Below are positions 1 to 6,242 of a DNA stretch of 37,093 nt, piece by piece (position 1 is the stretch's first letter; each line of letters begins with the position of its first letter). A program made the translations under genes and the position numbers. The notes beneath the pieces are model-generated. The model had not been told where the DNA came from, did no database searches, and saw only the letters and a list, made by a program, of their open reading frames with translations. Source of the stretch: Streptomyces sp. CT34 (GTDB lineage Bacteria; Actinomycetota; Actinomycetes; Streptomycetales; Streptomycetaceae); NCBI RefSeq assembly GCF_000805335.1, contig NZ_KN708638.1, positions 4,540,138 through 4,577,230 of the forward strand. Reading direction: 5' to 3'.

Positions 1-1
1 G

Positions 2-166
2 GCGGGCGGGCTCCTCATGGGCGGCGCCCTCGGCGCCGATCCGCTCGGGGTGCTGCTGCACACCCCGGCCGGCTGGGGGTGCCTGGTGACCGGCGGGCTT
101 CTGGAGTGGGGCGGGGTGGCCTGGACGGCCCGGATCGTCGCGGACGCGGCGGAGGTACGGAAGTGA
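2..166 (+). CDS. TadB-like type II/IV secretion F-domain protein, C-terminal fragment
   Basis: This is the 3' end of a gene that begins before the window; 54 codons remain, ending at TGA 164-166. The visible part is hydrophobic (LLMGGALGADPLGVLLHTPAG, then a second hydrophobic stretch) and ends in a short basic tail, as in the last transmembrane segments of T2SS-F/TadB proteins. The assignment rests mainly on context: the next gene is a TadC-like protein that starts inside this stop codon (a 4-base GTGA overlap), then prepilin and TadE genes. In Tad systems TadB and TadC form the inner-membrane platform for pilus assembly. Too little sequence is present for a firm call. Confidence 0.6.
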   Translation, partial: AGGLLMGGALGADPLGVLLHTPAGWGCLVTGGLLEWGGVAWTARIVADAAEVRK

Positions 167-1035
167 GCGGGGTGGGTGCGGTGTGTCCGGAAGTTGTCCA
201 CAGGGTGGGGACGGCGGTGGCGGCTGCGATGGCCGGGACGGTCGTGCTGCGGTCGGTGCCGCTGGTGCGGGCGGCGCGGCGCGGGCGCGCCGTACGGCGG
301 CGGGTGCCGGCCGTGCTGGGCGCGGTGGGCGGCGGCCGGTACGGCGGCGCGGCCGGTGTCCGCGGGTGGTGGGCGGCCGTCCGCGGCCGGGCGAGCGGAC
401 CGGCGGCGCAGCGGGGAGGTCGGCGGGACGGTCGGCTGAGGGAGTGGGGCGGGCCCCTGGGGGTGGCCGGTCTCGTGGCCGTCCTCCTGGGCGGGGTGGC
501 CGGCCTCGTGGCCGGACTCGCCGTCGGGTGGGGAGCGTACCGCTGGCTGGGCCGGCAGCGCGCCGCGGCGGCCGGCCGGACGGCGGCGGCCGGGGTCGGC
601 GCCGAACTGGCCACGGCCGGCGATCTGCTGGCGGCCTGTCTGGCGGCCGGAGCCGGGCCGCGGGAGGCGGCCGAGGCGGTGGGCCGGTCGATGGACGGGA
701 CGGTGGCCGAGCGGCTGCGCCAGATCGCGGCGGAACTGCGCCTGGGCGGCGAACCGGCCGCCGTATGGCCCCGCCTGGCCGCCCTCCCCGGGGCCGCGGG
801 ACTGGCGCGGTGCATGGCGCGCGCCGGGATATCCGGGGCCCCGGCCGTCGAGTCGGCGTCCCGGGTCGCGGCCGAGCTCCGCGCCGAACGGGGCAGGGCG
901 GCGACCGCGCGGGCGCGGCGGGCGGGGGTGCTGGTCACCCTCCCGCTGTCGGGGTGCTTCCTGCCTGCCTTCCTGGTGCTCGGTGTGGCACCGGTGCTGA
1001 TCGGGCTGGCCGGCGGGTTGCTGGGGCGCGACTGA
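163..1035 (+). CDS. TadC-like type II secretion system F family protein
   Basis: A 290-residue protein. GTG 163 is chosen because it overlaps the upstream stop (GTGA), the usual translational coupling in tad operons; an open frame reaches back to 79 but would overlap the preceding gene heavily. A hydrophobic N-terminal region is followed by two transmembrane helices around residues 100-125, a helical cytoplasmic F domain (about 140-245, ELATAGDLLAACLAAGAGPR), and a C-terminal hydrophobic pair (VLVTLPLSGCFLPAFLVLG). This fits T2SSF/TadC platform proteins. In actinobacteria these operons make Flp-like pili or secretion structures. Role inferred from family and neighbours. Confidence 0.8.
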   Translation: MSGVGAVCPEVVHRVGTAVAAAMAGTVVLRSVPLVRAARRGRAVRRRVPAVLGAVGGGRYGGAAGVRGWWAAVRGRASGPAAQRGGRRDGRLREWGGPLGVAGLVAVLLGGVAGLVAGLAVGWGAYRWLGRQRAAAAGRTAAAGVGAELATAGDLLAACLAAGAGPREAAEAVGRSMDGTVAERLRQIAAELRLGGEPAAVWPRLAALPGAAGLARCMARAGISGAPAVESASRVAAELRAERGRAATARARRAGVLVTLPLSGCFLPAFLVLGVAPVLIGLAGGLLGRD

Positions 1036-1116
1036 ACGGACGGTGCGGGAGAGCGGCGGGCCCGCGTCCGGCAGGTGAGATCGAGTTCAAGTTCAGGCTG
1101 TTTCAAGGAGGTTGGG

Positions 1117-1305
1117 ATGTTTCGACGGTGTTGGGCGCGGGTGCGTGCGGCCGGGCGGGACCGCGGGATGAGCACCGCGGAGTACGCCGTGGGGACGCTC
1201 GCGGCGTGTGCGTTCGCGGCGGTGCTCTACAAGATCCTGACGAGTGGTCAGGTGATGTCGATGCTGCGGTCGGTGGTCCAGAGGGCGCTCGATGCGCCGT
1301 TCTGA
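1117..1305 (+). CDS. DUF4244 / Flp-like prepilin
   Basis: A 62-residue protein with an ideal ribosome site (AAGGAGG, 1105-1111) before ATG 1117; an in-frame start at 1075 lacks one. A basic N-terminus (FRRCWARVRAAGRDRG) precedes MSTAEYAVGTLAACAFAAVLY. The Gly-Met junction with Glu at +5 is the type IV prepilin/Flp class III signal pattern: cleavage after Gly by a TadV-like peptidase would leave a pilin with a hydrophobic helix. The C-terminal half is a short amphipathic helix. This is the probable major subunit of the Tad pilus encoded here. The next gene starts within its last codons. Confidence 0.82.
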   Translation: MFRRCWARVRAAGRDRGMSTAEYAVGTLAACAFAAVLYKILTSGQVMSMLRSVVQRALDAPF

Positions 1306-1708
1306 GAGGAGGAGTTCCGGGTCGGTCCGCGGGGCCCGTGCGGGCCCGGGCCGGGCCGGCGGGCGGCCGGTGCCGGAGGCCGGGTTCGTGACGGCGGAGA
1401 CGGCCGTGGTGCTGCCGGTGCTGGTGGCGGTCGCGGCGGCGCTGATCTGGGGGCTGATGGTGGCCTGTGCCCGTATCGCCTGTGTGGACGCCGCCCGGGC
1501 CGGGGCGCGGGCGGCGGCGCGGTCGGAGCCGGCGGCGCGGGTCCTCACGGCGGCGCGCGGCGCGGCTCCCAAGGGAGCGCGGATCGCGGTGGCGCGGGAG
1601 GGCGACCTGGTGCGGGTACGGGTCGAGGCCGACCTGCCTGGAGTGGGCCGGATGACGGTGCGGGTCGGCGGGGAGGCGGTGGCTCTTGCGGAGGAGACGG
1701 TGCGGTGA
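1292..1708 (+). CDS. TadE-family pseudopilin-like protein
   Basis: A 138-residue protein. ATG 1292 lies inside the end of the prepilin gene (14-base overlap); no better start is visible. After a basic, Gly-rich leader, residues about 30-55 read AGFVTAETAVVLPVLVAVAA: a Gly followed by Glu at +5 and a hydrophobic helix, the TadE/prepilin-like signature. The remainder is a small soluble domain ending in a beta-rich segment (VRVRVEADLPGVGRMTVRVGG). TadE-family pseudopilins are thought to be minor pilus components processed by the prepilin peptidase. Strong context support from the operon. Confidence 0.82.
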   Translation: MRRSERRSSGSVRGARAGPGRAGGRPVPEAGFVTAETAVVLPVLVAVAAALIWGLMVACARIACVDAARAGARAAARSEPAARVLTAARGAAPKGARIAVAREGDLVRVRVEADLPGVGRMTVRVGGEAVALAEETVR

Positions 1709-2123
1709 CGAGGGGTCCGCGACGGTGTGGACGGTCTTCGTGGCGGCGGCGCTCTGCGCGGTCTTCGCGGCGCTGATGGCCGTCGGCCAGGCCGTCACGG
1801 CCCGGCACCGGGCGGGCGCCGCAGCGGATCTGGCGGCACTGGCCGCCGCCGACCAGGCCCTCCGGGGCCCGGCGACGGCCTGCGCGGCGGCCCGCCGGGT
1901 GGCGGCCGGGCAGCACACCCGCCTGGTGCGGTGCTCGGTGGCCGCGCTGATCGCCGATGTCACGGCCGAGGCCGGCAGCCGCCCGCTCACCGCACGGGTC
2001 CGGGCGCGGGCGGGCCCTGCGGGGTACGACCCGGGGACCGCGGGCGCCTGGGGCCCGCAGACCGGATTCCGTATGCCGGGCGGCCGGGCCCGACCCGCGC
2101 CGCGCGCACCCGCCGGATGGGCC
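1686..2123 (+). CDS. Rv3654c-type TadE-like protein, 3' end undefined
   Basis: Codons from TTG 1686 encode RRRRCGDEGSATVWTVFVAAALCAVFAALMAVGQAVTARHRAGAAADLAALAAAD, the pattern of the TadE-like proteins found next to helicase genes in actinobacteria; Trp occupies the +5 position where pilins have Glu. No in-frame ATG/GTG exists between the frame's last upstream stop (1653) and the conserved part, so TTG 1686 inside the upstream gene is favoured. Family-like sequence fades by about 2010 (some 110 residues). The frame has no stop until 4548-4550, running antisense through the whole helicase gene, so the end given is arbitrary (the helicase stop). Either the native stop is lost or a long C-terminal extension exists. 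Confidence 0.55.
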
Positions 2124-4484
2124 CTACGCCTCCGGCGCGCCCCGCAGCAGCTCCCCCAGGAGCCGGACGGCGCCCCGTTTGTGGAGCGGGTCGTTGCCGT
2201 TGCCGCACTTGGGGGACTGGATACAGGACGGGCAGCCGGCCTCGCATTCGCAGGCGGCGATGGCGCTGCGGGTGGCGGTGAGCCACTCGGCGGCCGTGTG
2301 GAAGGCGCGCTCGGCGAAGCCCGCACCGCCGGGGTGGCCGTCGTAGACGAAGACCGTCGGCAGCAGGGTGTCCGGGTGCAGGGGCACGGAGACGCCGCCG
2401 ATGTCCCAGCGGTCGCAGGTAGCGAAGAGCGGCAGCATGCCGATGGAGGCGTGTTCGGCGGCGTGCAGGGCGCCGCCCAGCTGCTGGGGGTTGACCCGGG
2501 CGGCGTCGAGTTGGTCCTCGGTGACCGTCCACCACACCGCGCGGGTGCGCAGCGTACGGGGCGGCAGGTCGAGCTTGGTCTCGCCCAGGACCTCCCCGGT
2601 GATCAGCTTGCGGCGCAGGAAGGAGACGACCTGATTGGTGACCTCGACGGAGCCGAAGCACAGCCGGGCGTCGCCCCAGGGGACCTCGGTGTCGGTCTCC
2701 AGGACGGAGATCGCGGTGGTGTCCCGGGCGGTCGTGGAATAGGGCGGGTCGGCCTCCTCGACGAGGGCGACGTTGTCCGCCAGGTCGAGGTGCCGGACGA
2801 GATAGCTGCGGCCCTGGTGGAGGTGGACCGCGCCGTCGTGGACGGTGGTGTGCGCGGCGGCGGCGTCCACGGTGCCCAGCAGCCGCCCGGTGCCGGCCTC
2901 GACGACCTGGACGGGCGAGCCGCCCTGGCCGCGGATGTCGGTGAGGTCGGCGGCCCGCTCGCGGCGCGTCCAGTGCCAGGCCGTGGTGCGCCGGCGCAGC
3001 AGGCTCGCCGCCTCCAGCTGCGGCAGCAGCCCGGCGGTCTCCGGGCCGAAGAGCGGGAAGTCGGCCTCGGTGAGCGGGAGTTCGGAGGCGGCGGCGCAGA
3101 GGTGCGGGGCGAGGACGTACGGGTTGTCGGGGTCCAGCACCGTCGATTCGACGGGCTGGTCGAAGAGCGCCTCGGGGTGGTGGACGAGATAGGTGTCCAG
3201 CGGGTCGTCACGGGCCACCAGGACGGCCAGCGCGCCCTGCCCGGAGCGGCCCGCCCGGCCTGCCTGCTGCCACAGCGACGCCCGGGTGCCCGGATAGCCC
3301 GCGATGACCACGGCGTCGAGGCCGGAGACGTCCACGCCCAGTTCGAGGGCGGTGGTGGCGGCCAGGCCGAGGAGTTCGCCGCTGTGCAGGGCCCGTTCGA
3401 GGGCGCGGCGCTCCTCGGGCAGATAGCCGCCCCGGTACGCGGCGACCCGCGCGGGCAGCGAGCGGTCCACCTCCGCGAGCCGCTCCTGGGCGATCAGGGC
3501 GATCAGCTCGGCGCCGCGCCGGGAGCGTACGAACGCGACGGTGCGCACGCCCTGGACGGCGAGGTCGGTGAGCAGATCGGCGGTCTCGGCGGTGGCGGTG
3601 CGGCGGACCGGGGCGCCCTGTTCGCCGTGCAGTTCGGTCAGCGGCGGCTCCCAGAGCGCGAAGACCAACTCGCCGCGCGGCGAGGTGTCCTGCGTGATTT
3701 CCGCCACGGTCAGGCCGGTGAGCCGGGAGGCGGCCTGCGCCGGTTCCGCGGCGGTGGCGGAGGCCAGCAGGAAGACCGGCTCGGAGCCGTAGCGGGCGCA
3801 GATCCGGCGCAGCCGGCGGATCACCTGGGCGACGTGGGAGCCGAAGACGCCGCGGTAGGTGTGGCATTCGTCGATGACGACATAGCGCAGCGCGCGCAGG
3901 AAGGAGGACCAGCGGGGGTGGGCCGGGAGGATGCCGCGGTGCAGCATGTCCGGGTTGGTCAGGACGTAGTTGGCGTACTGGCGGACCCACTCGCGTTCCT
4001 CGACGGGGGTGTCACCGTCGTAGACCGCGGGCCGGATGGCGGTGCCGAGCGGGGCGGCCAGTTCGCGTACGGCGCGCCGCTGGTCGGCCGCCAGGGCCTT
4101 GCTGGGCGCCAGGTACAGGGCCGTGGTCCCCCGCCCGTTGGGCGCCTCGGAGCCGTCCAGGAGCGCGGAGAGGACCGGCGCGAGGTACGCCAGGGACTTG
4201 CCGGAGGCGGTGCCGGTGGCGACCACGACGGATTCGCCGCGGAGTGCGTGTTCGGACGTCCGTGCCTGGTGGGCCCAGGGGCGATCGATTCCGGCCGAAC
4301 GGATGGCGTCGATCACTTCCGGCCGGATCCATGCCGGCCAGTCGGCATGGCTGCCGATGCGCGGGGGCAAGTGCTCCGTATGAGTGATGCGCGCAGCGCG
4401 GGTCGCGCCCCGGGCGAGACGGTCGAGAATCATGCCTGGGGAAGTGCGCGTGCCCGGATCCGGCGGGAGTCGATTGGAGGCCAT
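2124..4484 (-). CDS. MrfA/YprA-like SF2 DEAD/DEAH helicase with DUF1998 zinc domain
   Basis: A 786-residue protein from ATG 4484 (the frame is open to TTG 4517). Superfamily 2 motifs are clear: Walker A ATGTASGKS (about residues 89-97), DECH box VVIDECHTYRG (about 203-213), SAT-like ASATAAEP, and motif VI QQAGRAGRSGQG. The C-terminus carries a cysteine cluster CECEAGCPSCIQSPKCGNG (about 745-763), the DUF1998 metal site of MrfA/Hrq1-type helicases. In Bacillus, MrfA repairs mitomycin C damage; the same role here is inference. It converges with the tad operon and diverges from bldG. Its position beside tad genes is conserved in actinobacteria (helicase/secretion neighbourhood). Confidence 0.9.
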   Translation of the reverse strand: MASNRLPPDPGTRTSPGMILDRLARGATRAARITHTEHLPPRIGSHADWPAWIRPEVIDAIRSAGIDRPWAHQARTSEHALRGESVVVATGTASGKSLAYLAPVLSALLDGSEAPNGRGTTALYLAPSKALAADQRRAVRELAAPLGTAIRPAVYDGDTPVEEREWVRQYANYVLTNPDMLHRGILPAHPRWSSFLRALRYVVIDECHTYRGVFGSHVAQVIRRLRRICARYGSEPVFLLASATAAEPAQAASRLTGLTVAEITQDTSPRGELVFALWEPPLTELHGEQGAPVRRTATAETADLLTDLAVQGVRTVAFVRSRRGAELIALIAQERLAEVDRSLPARVAAYRGGYLPEERRALERALHSGELLGLAATTALELGVDVSGLDAVVIAGYPGTRASLWQQAGRAGRSGQGALAVLVARDDPLDTYLVHHPEALFDQPVESTVLDPDNPYVLAPHLCAAASELPLTEADFPLFGPETAGLLPQLEAASLLRRRTTAWHWTRRERAADLTDIRGQGGSPVQVVEAGTGRLLGTVDAAAAHTTVHDGAVHLHQGRSYLVRHLDLADNVALVEEADPPYSTTARDTTAISVLETDTEVPWGDARLCFGSVEVTNQVVSFLRRKLITGEVLGETKLDLPPRTLRTRAVWWTVTEDQLDAARVNPQQLGGALHAAEHASIGMLPLFATCDRWDIGGVSVPLHPDTLLPTVFVYDGHPGGAGFAERAFHTAAEWLTATRSAIAACECEAGCPSCIQSPKCGNGNDPLHKRGAVRLLGELLRGAPEA

Positions 4485-4645
4485 CGGCACCGAGTGTGTC
4501 ACCGGAGTGACGGACAATGCTCACAAGGCGTCGTGCACGCCTGCTGGTAAGTGATTGAATGCCATCGCGGCTGCCGATCCGCCCCTACCTTCGGTGGGGA
4601 GGCCCCAGGGGGGCGACCGCTCGATAGCAAGGTGCTGGAGGATCC

Positions 4646-4987
4646 GTGGACCTGTCCCTGTCGACCCGGACCGTTGGCGACCGTACGGTCGTCGAGGTCG
4701 GTGGCGAGATTGATGTATACACCGCGCCCAAGCTGCGGGAGCAGCTGGTCGAGCTTGTGAACGACGGAAGCTACCACCTCGTGGTGGACATGGAACGTGT
4801 CGACTTCCTCGACTCCACAGGGCTCGGCGTCCTGGTGGGCGGGCTGAAGCGGGTGCGTGCCCATGAGGGTTCGCTGCGCCTGGTCTGCAATCAGGAGCGC
4901 ATTCTCAAGATCTTCCGTATCACCGGTCTGACCAAGGTGTTCCCGATTCACACCTCGGTCGACGAAGCCGTCGCAGCCACCGACTGA
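4646..4987 (+). CDS. bldG: Anti-sigma factor antagonist BldG
   Basis: A 113-residue single-domain STAS protein starting at GTG 4646 with GGAGG just upstream (4637-4641). The motif VDFLDSTGLGVLVGGLKR places the phosphorylatable serine at Ser57, as in SpoIIAA/RsbV and S. coelicolor BldG. BldG is needed for aerial mycelium and antibiotic production; its unphosphorylated form binds anti-sigma factors. The next gene encodes an RsbW-like ATP-binding protein, and a hairpin sits between the two, which fits mixed mono- and bicistronic transcription as reported for S. coelicolor. The sequence and neighbourhood make the identity near certain. Confidence 0.97.
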   Translation: MDLSLSTRTVGDRTVVEVGGEIDVYTAPKLREQLVELVNDGSYHLVVDMERVDFLDSTGLGVLVGGLKRVRAHEGSLRLVCNQERILKIFRITGLTKVFPIHTSVDEAVAATD

Positions 4988-4999
4988 CGGTTCGCCGGT

Positions 5000-5021
5000 C
5001 CCCCGCGCCCAGGCGCGGGGG
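5000..5021 (+). terminator. Hairpin between bldG and the anti-sigma gene
   Basis: CCCCCGCGCC (5000-5009) and GGCGCGGGGG (5012-5021) are perfect complements separated by two bases. It begins 13 bases after the bldG stop and has no U-run. It could partially terminate or protect the bldG transcript while allowing read-through into the next gene. Confidence 0.65.
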
Positions 5022-5097
5022 TGGAAGGAGTGTGGGGGGTTCCGGGCACACCAGTCCGGCCCCCTGCGTCGCACGCCCGCATCACTAGGGGGATGGC

Positions 5098-5529
5098 ATG
5101 GCCACCGTCGAACTTCGCTTCAGCGCCCTTCCCGAGCACGTCCGGACCGCGCGTCTGGTCGCGGCTGCCGTGGCACGGCGGGCGGGGGTGGACGAGGCCG
5201 TGCTGGACGAGGTGCGGCTCGCCGTGGGTGAGGCGTGCAGCCGGGCCGTGGGGCTGCACGAAAGCCACGGCATCGCGGCCCCGGTGCGGGTCGTGCTGAT
5301 CGAGGACGAGAAGACGTTCTCGATCGAGGTGGGCGACGGGGTCTCCGGCCCCGGCGCAGCGGGCGGCGCCGAGGCCGAGGGTGCCGCGGAAGCCGAGACC
5401 GAGGGCGAGGACGAGATGGGCCTCGCGGTCATCAGCGGGCTGGTCGACGACGTCGAGGTGACCTCCGGCGAGAGCGGCGGTCTGATCCGTATGAGCTGGC
5501 CCGCGAACCCGGCTCCGGTCCTGCCGTAG
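5098..5529 (+). CDS. RsbW-like anti-sigma factor, ATP-binding (BldG partner)
   Basis: A 143-residue HATPase_c-type protein, start ATG 5098 preceded by AGGGGGA. The N-box region reads LAVGEACSRAV (residues 41-51): Glu45 is present but the Mg-coordinating Asn of RsbW/SpoIIAB (EACTNA) is Arg49. A G1-like segment EVGDGVSGPG and a G2-like MGLAVISGL flank an acidic Ala/Glu insertion (about 88-106). The gene corresponds to S. coelicolor SCO3548, which interacts antagonistically with BldG. By family it would bind a sigma factor and possibly phosphorylate BldG; the N-box change makes kinase activity doubtful. Confidence 0.85.
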   Translation: MATVELRFSALPEHVRTARLVAAAVARRAGVDEAVLDEVRLAVGEACSRAVGLHESHGIAAPVRVVLIEDEKTFSIEVGDGVSGPGAAGGAEAEGAAEAETEGEDEMGLAVISGLVDDVEVTSGESGGLIRMSWPANPAPVLP

Positions 5530-6242
5530 GGCGGCAGGGCAAGCCCGGGGAGCACCGGGCGGGCGGGAGTCCGGGCGTACGACGGCGGGGACCGGTCGGC
5601 CCTCTGGCGCAGCCGGTGGGGCGCGCGTCGCCGCTTGAACAACTCCGGGAACCCGCTGAGTCGGCCCTGAGGGTGACCGTGCCGGCCTCGCGATCGTGGC
5701 GCCGCCGGTCCTGCGGCGTCCGTGGCCGATCGTGTCCTGTCCCTTCCTGTTCCCCTTCTGTCCCCTCCTGCTCGCTCCTGCTCCCTCCTGCTCCCTCCTG
5801 CCCCCGTGAGCCGCCGTCGGCCGCCGAGGAGGCCCGAGTCGGCCAGGAGCGGTGCGATCCGGACGTGAACTGACGGTGCATCACCGTGTTTCGACGGGTG
5901 GTGGGTGGGTCGTGTGCCGGCCGCGCGGTGGCGCGGCGACGGCTCAATTACCTCCGGTTTCACGGCGGCCACAGCCAACTCGCAGGGCAGTGTGGTGTCT
6001 TTGAGCAGCGGCAATCAGTAGGAAAGCGAGATCATCGGTCAGGGGTCAGTGATTTCGCCGGTTTCCCCCGTGCGGGCGAATTCGGCGAACCGCCAGCCTT
6101 TTGATCTTCGCCGGAGCAGGCGAATTCCCTTTGAGGCGCCCTGTTTTGATCAACCGCGGCTCCCTACAATCCGTCCACATCTTGCTCAGGACGCCTGAGC
6201 GTGCTTCCGCGCGCCCATGTGCCATAACGTCAAGGAGGACGA
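5530..6242 (+). other. 713-bp intergenic region before the pyrophosphatase gene
   Basis: No convincing gene lies here; open frames on both strands have random composition. A small hairpin CTGCCG/CGGCAG (5521-5537) surrounds the upstream stop. A pyrimidine-rich 10-bp tandem repeat occupies about 5734-5805. From about 5940 base composition becomes more AT-rich, as in a promoter region; TACAAT (6165-6170) is a possible -10, but the TTGATC at 6146 is only 13 bases away, too close for a standard -35. AAGGAGG (6232-6238) is the ribosome site for the next gene. Confidence 0.5.
5734..5805 (+). repeat. Seven-copy imperfect 10-bp tandem repeat
   Basis: Successive 10-base units such as TCCTGTCCCT, TCCTGTTCCC, CTCCTGCTCG and CTCCTGCTCC run head to tail through almost pure pyrimidine sequence, at the period of one helical turn. 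It is non-coding. It could be a protein-binding array, a bent or triplex-prone tract, or slippage-generated sequence. Confidence 0.75.

Noticed and set aside
4482..4517. TTGTCCGTC before the helicase gene as a DNA-damage promoter
   Set aside because: It fails the TTGTCRGTG consensus at two positions (C for R and C for the last G) and the -10 region does not fit, although a damage-inducible repair helicase would make sense.
5085..6014. Minus-strand 309-codon open frame over the anti-sigma gene and intergenic region
   Set aside because: Composition is Arg/Pro/Ser-rich shadow coding of GC-rich DNA, it has no ribosome site and overlaps a well-supported gene.
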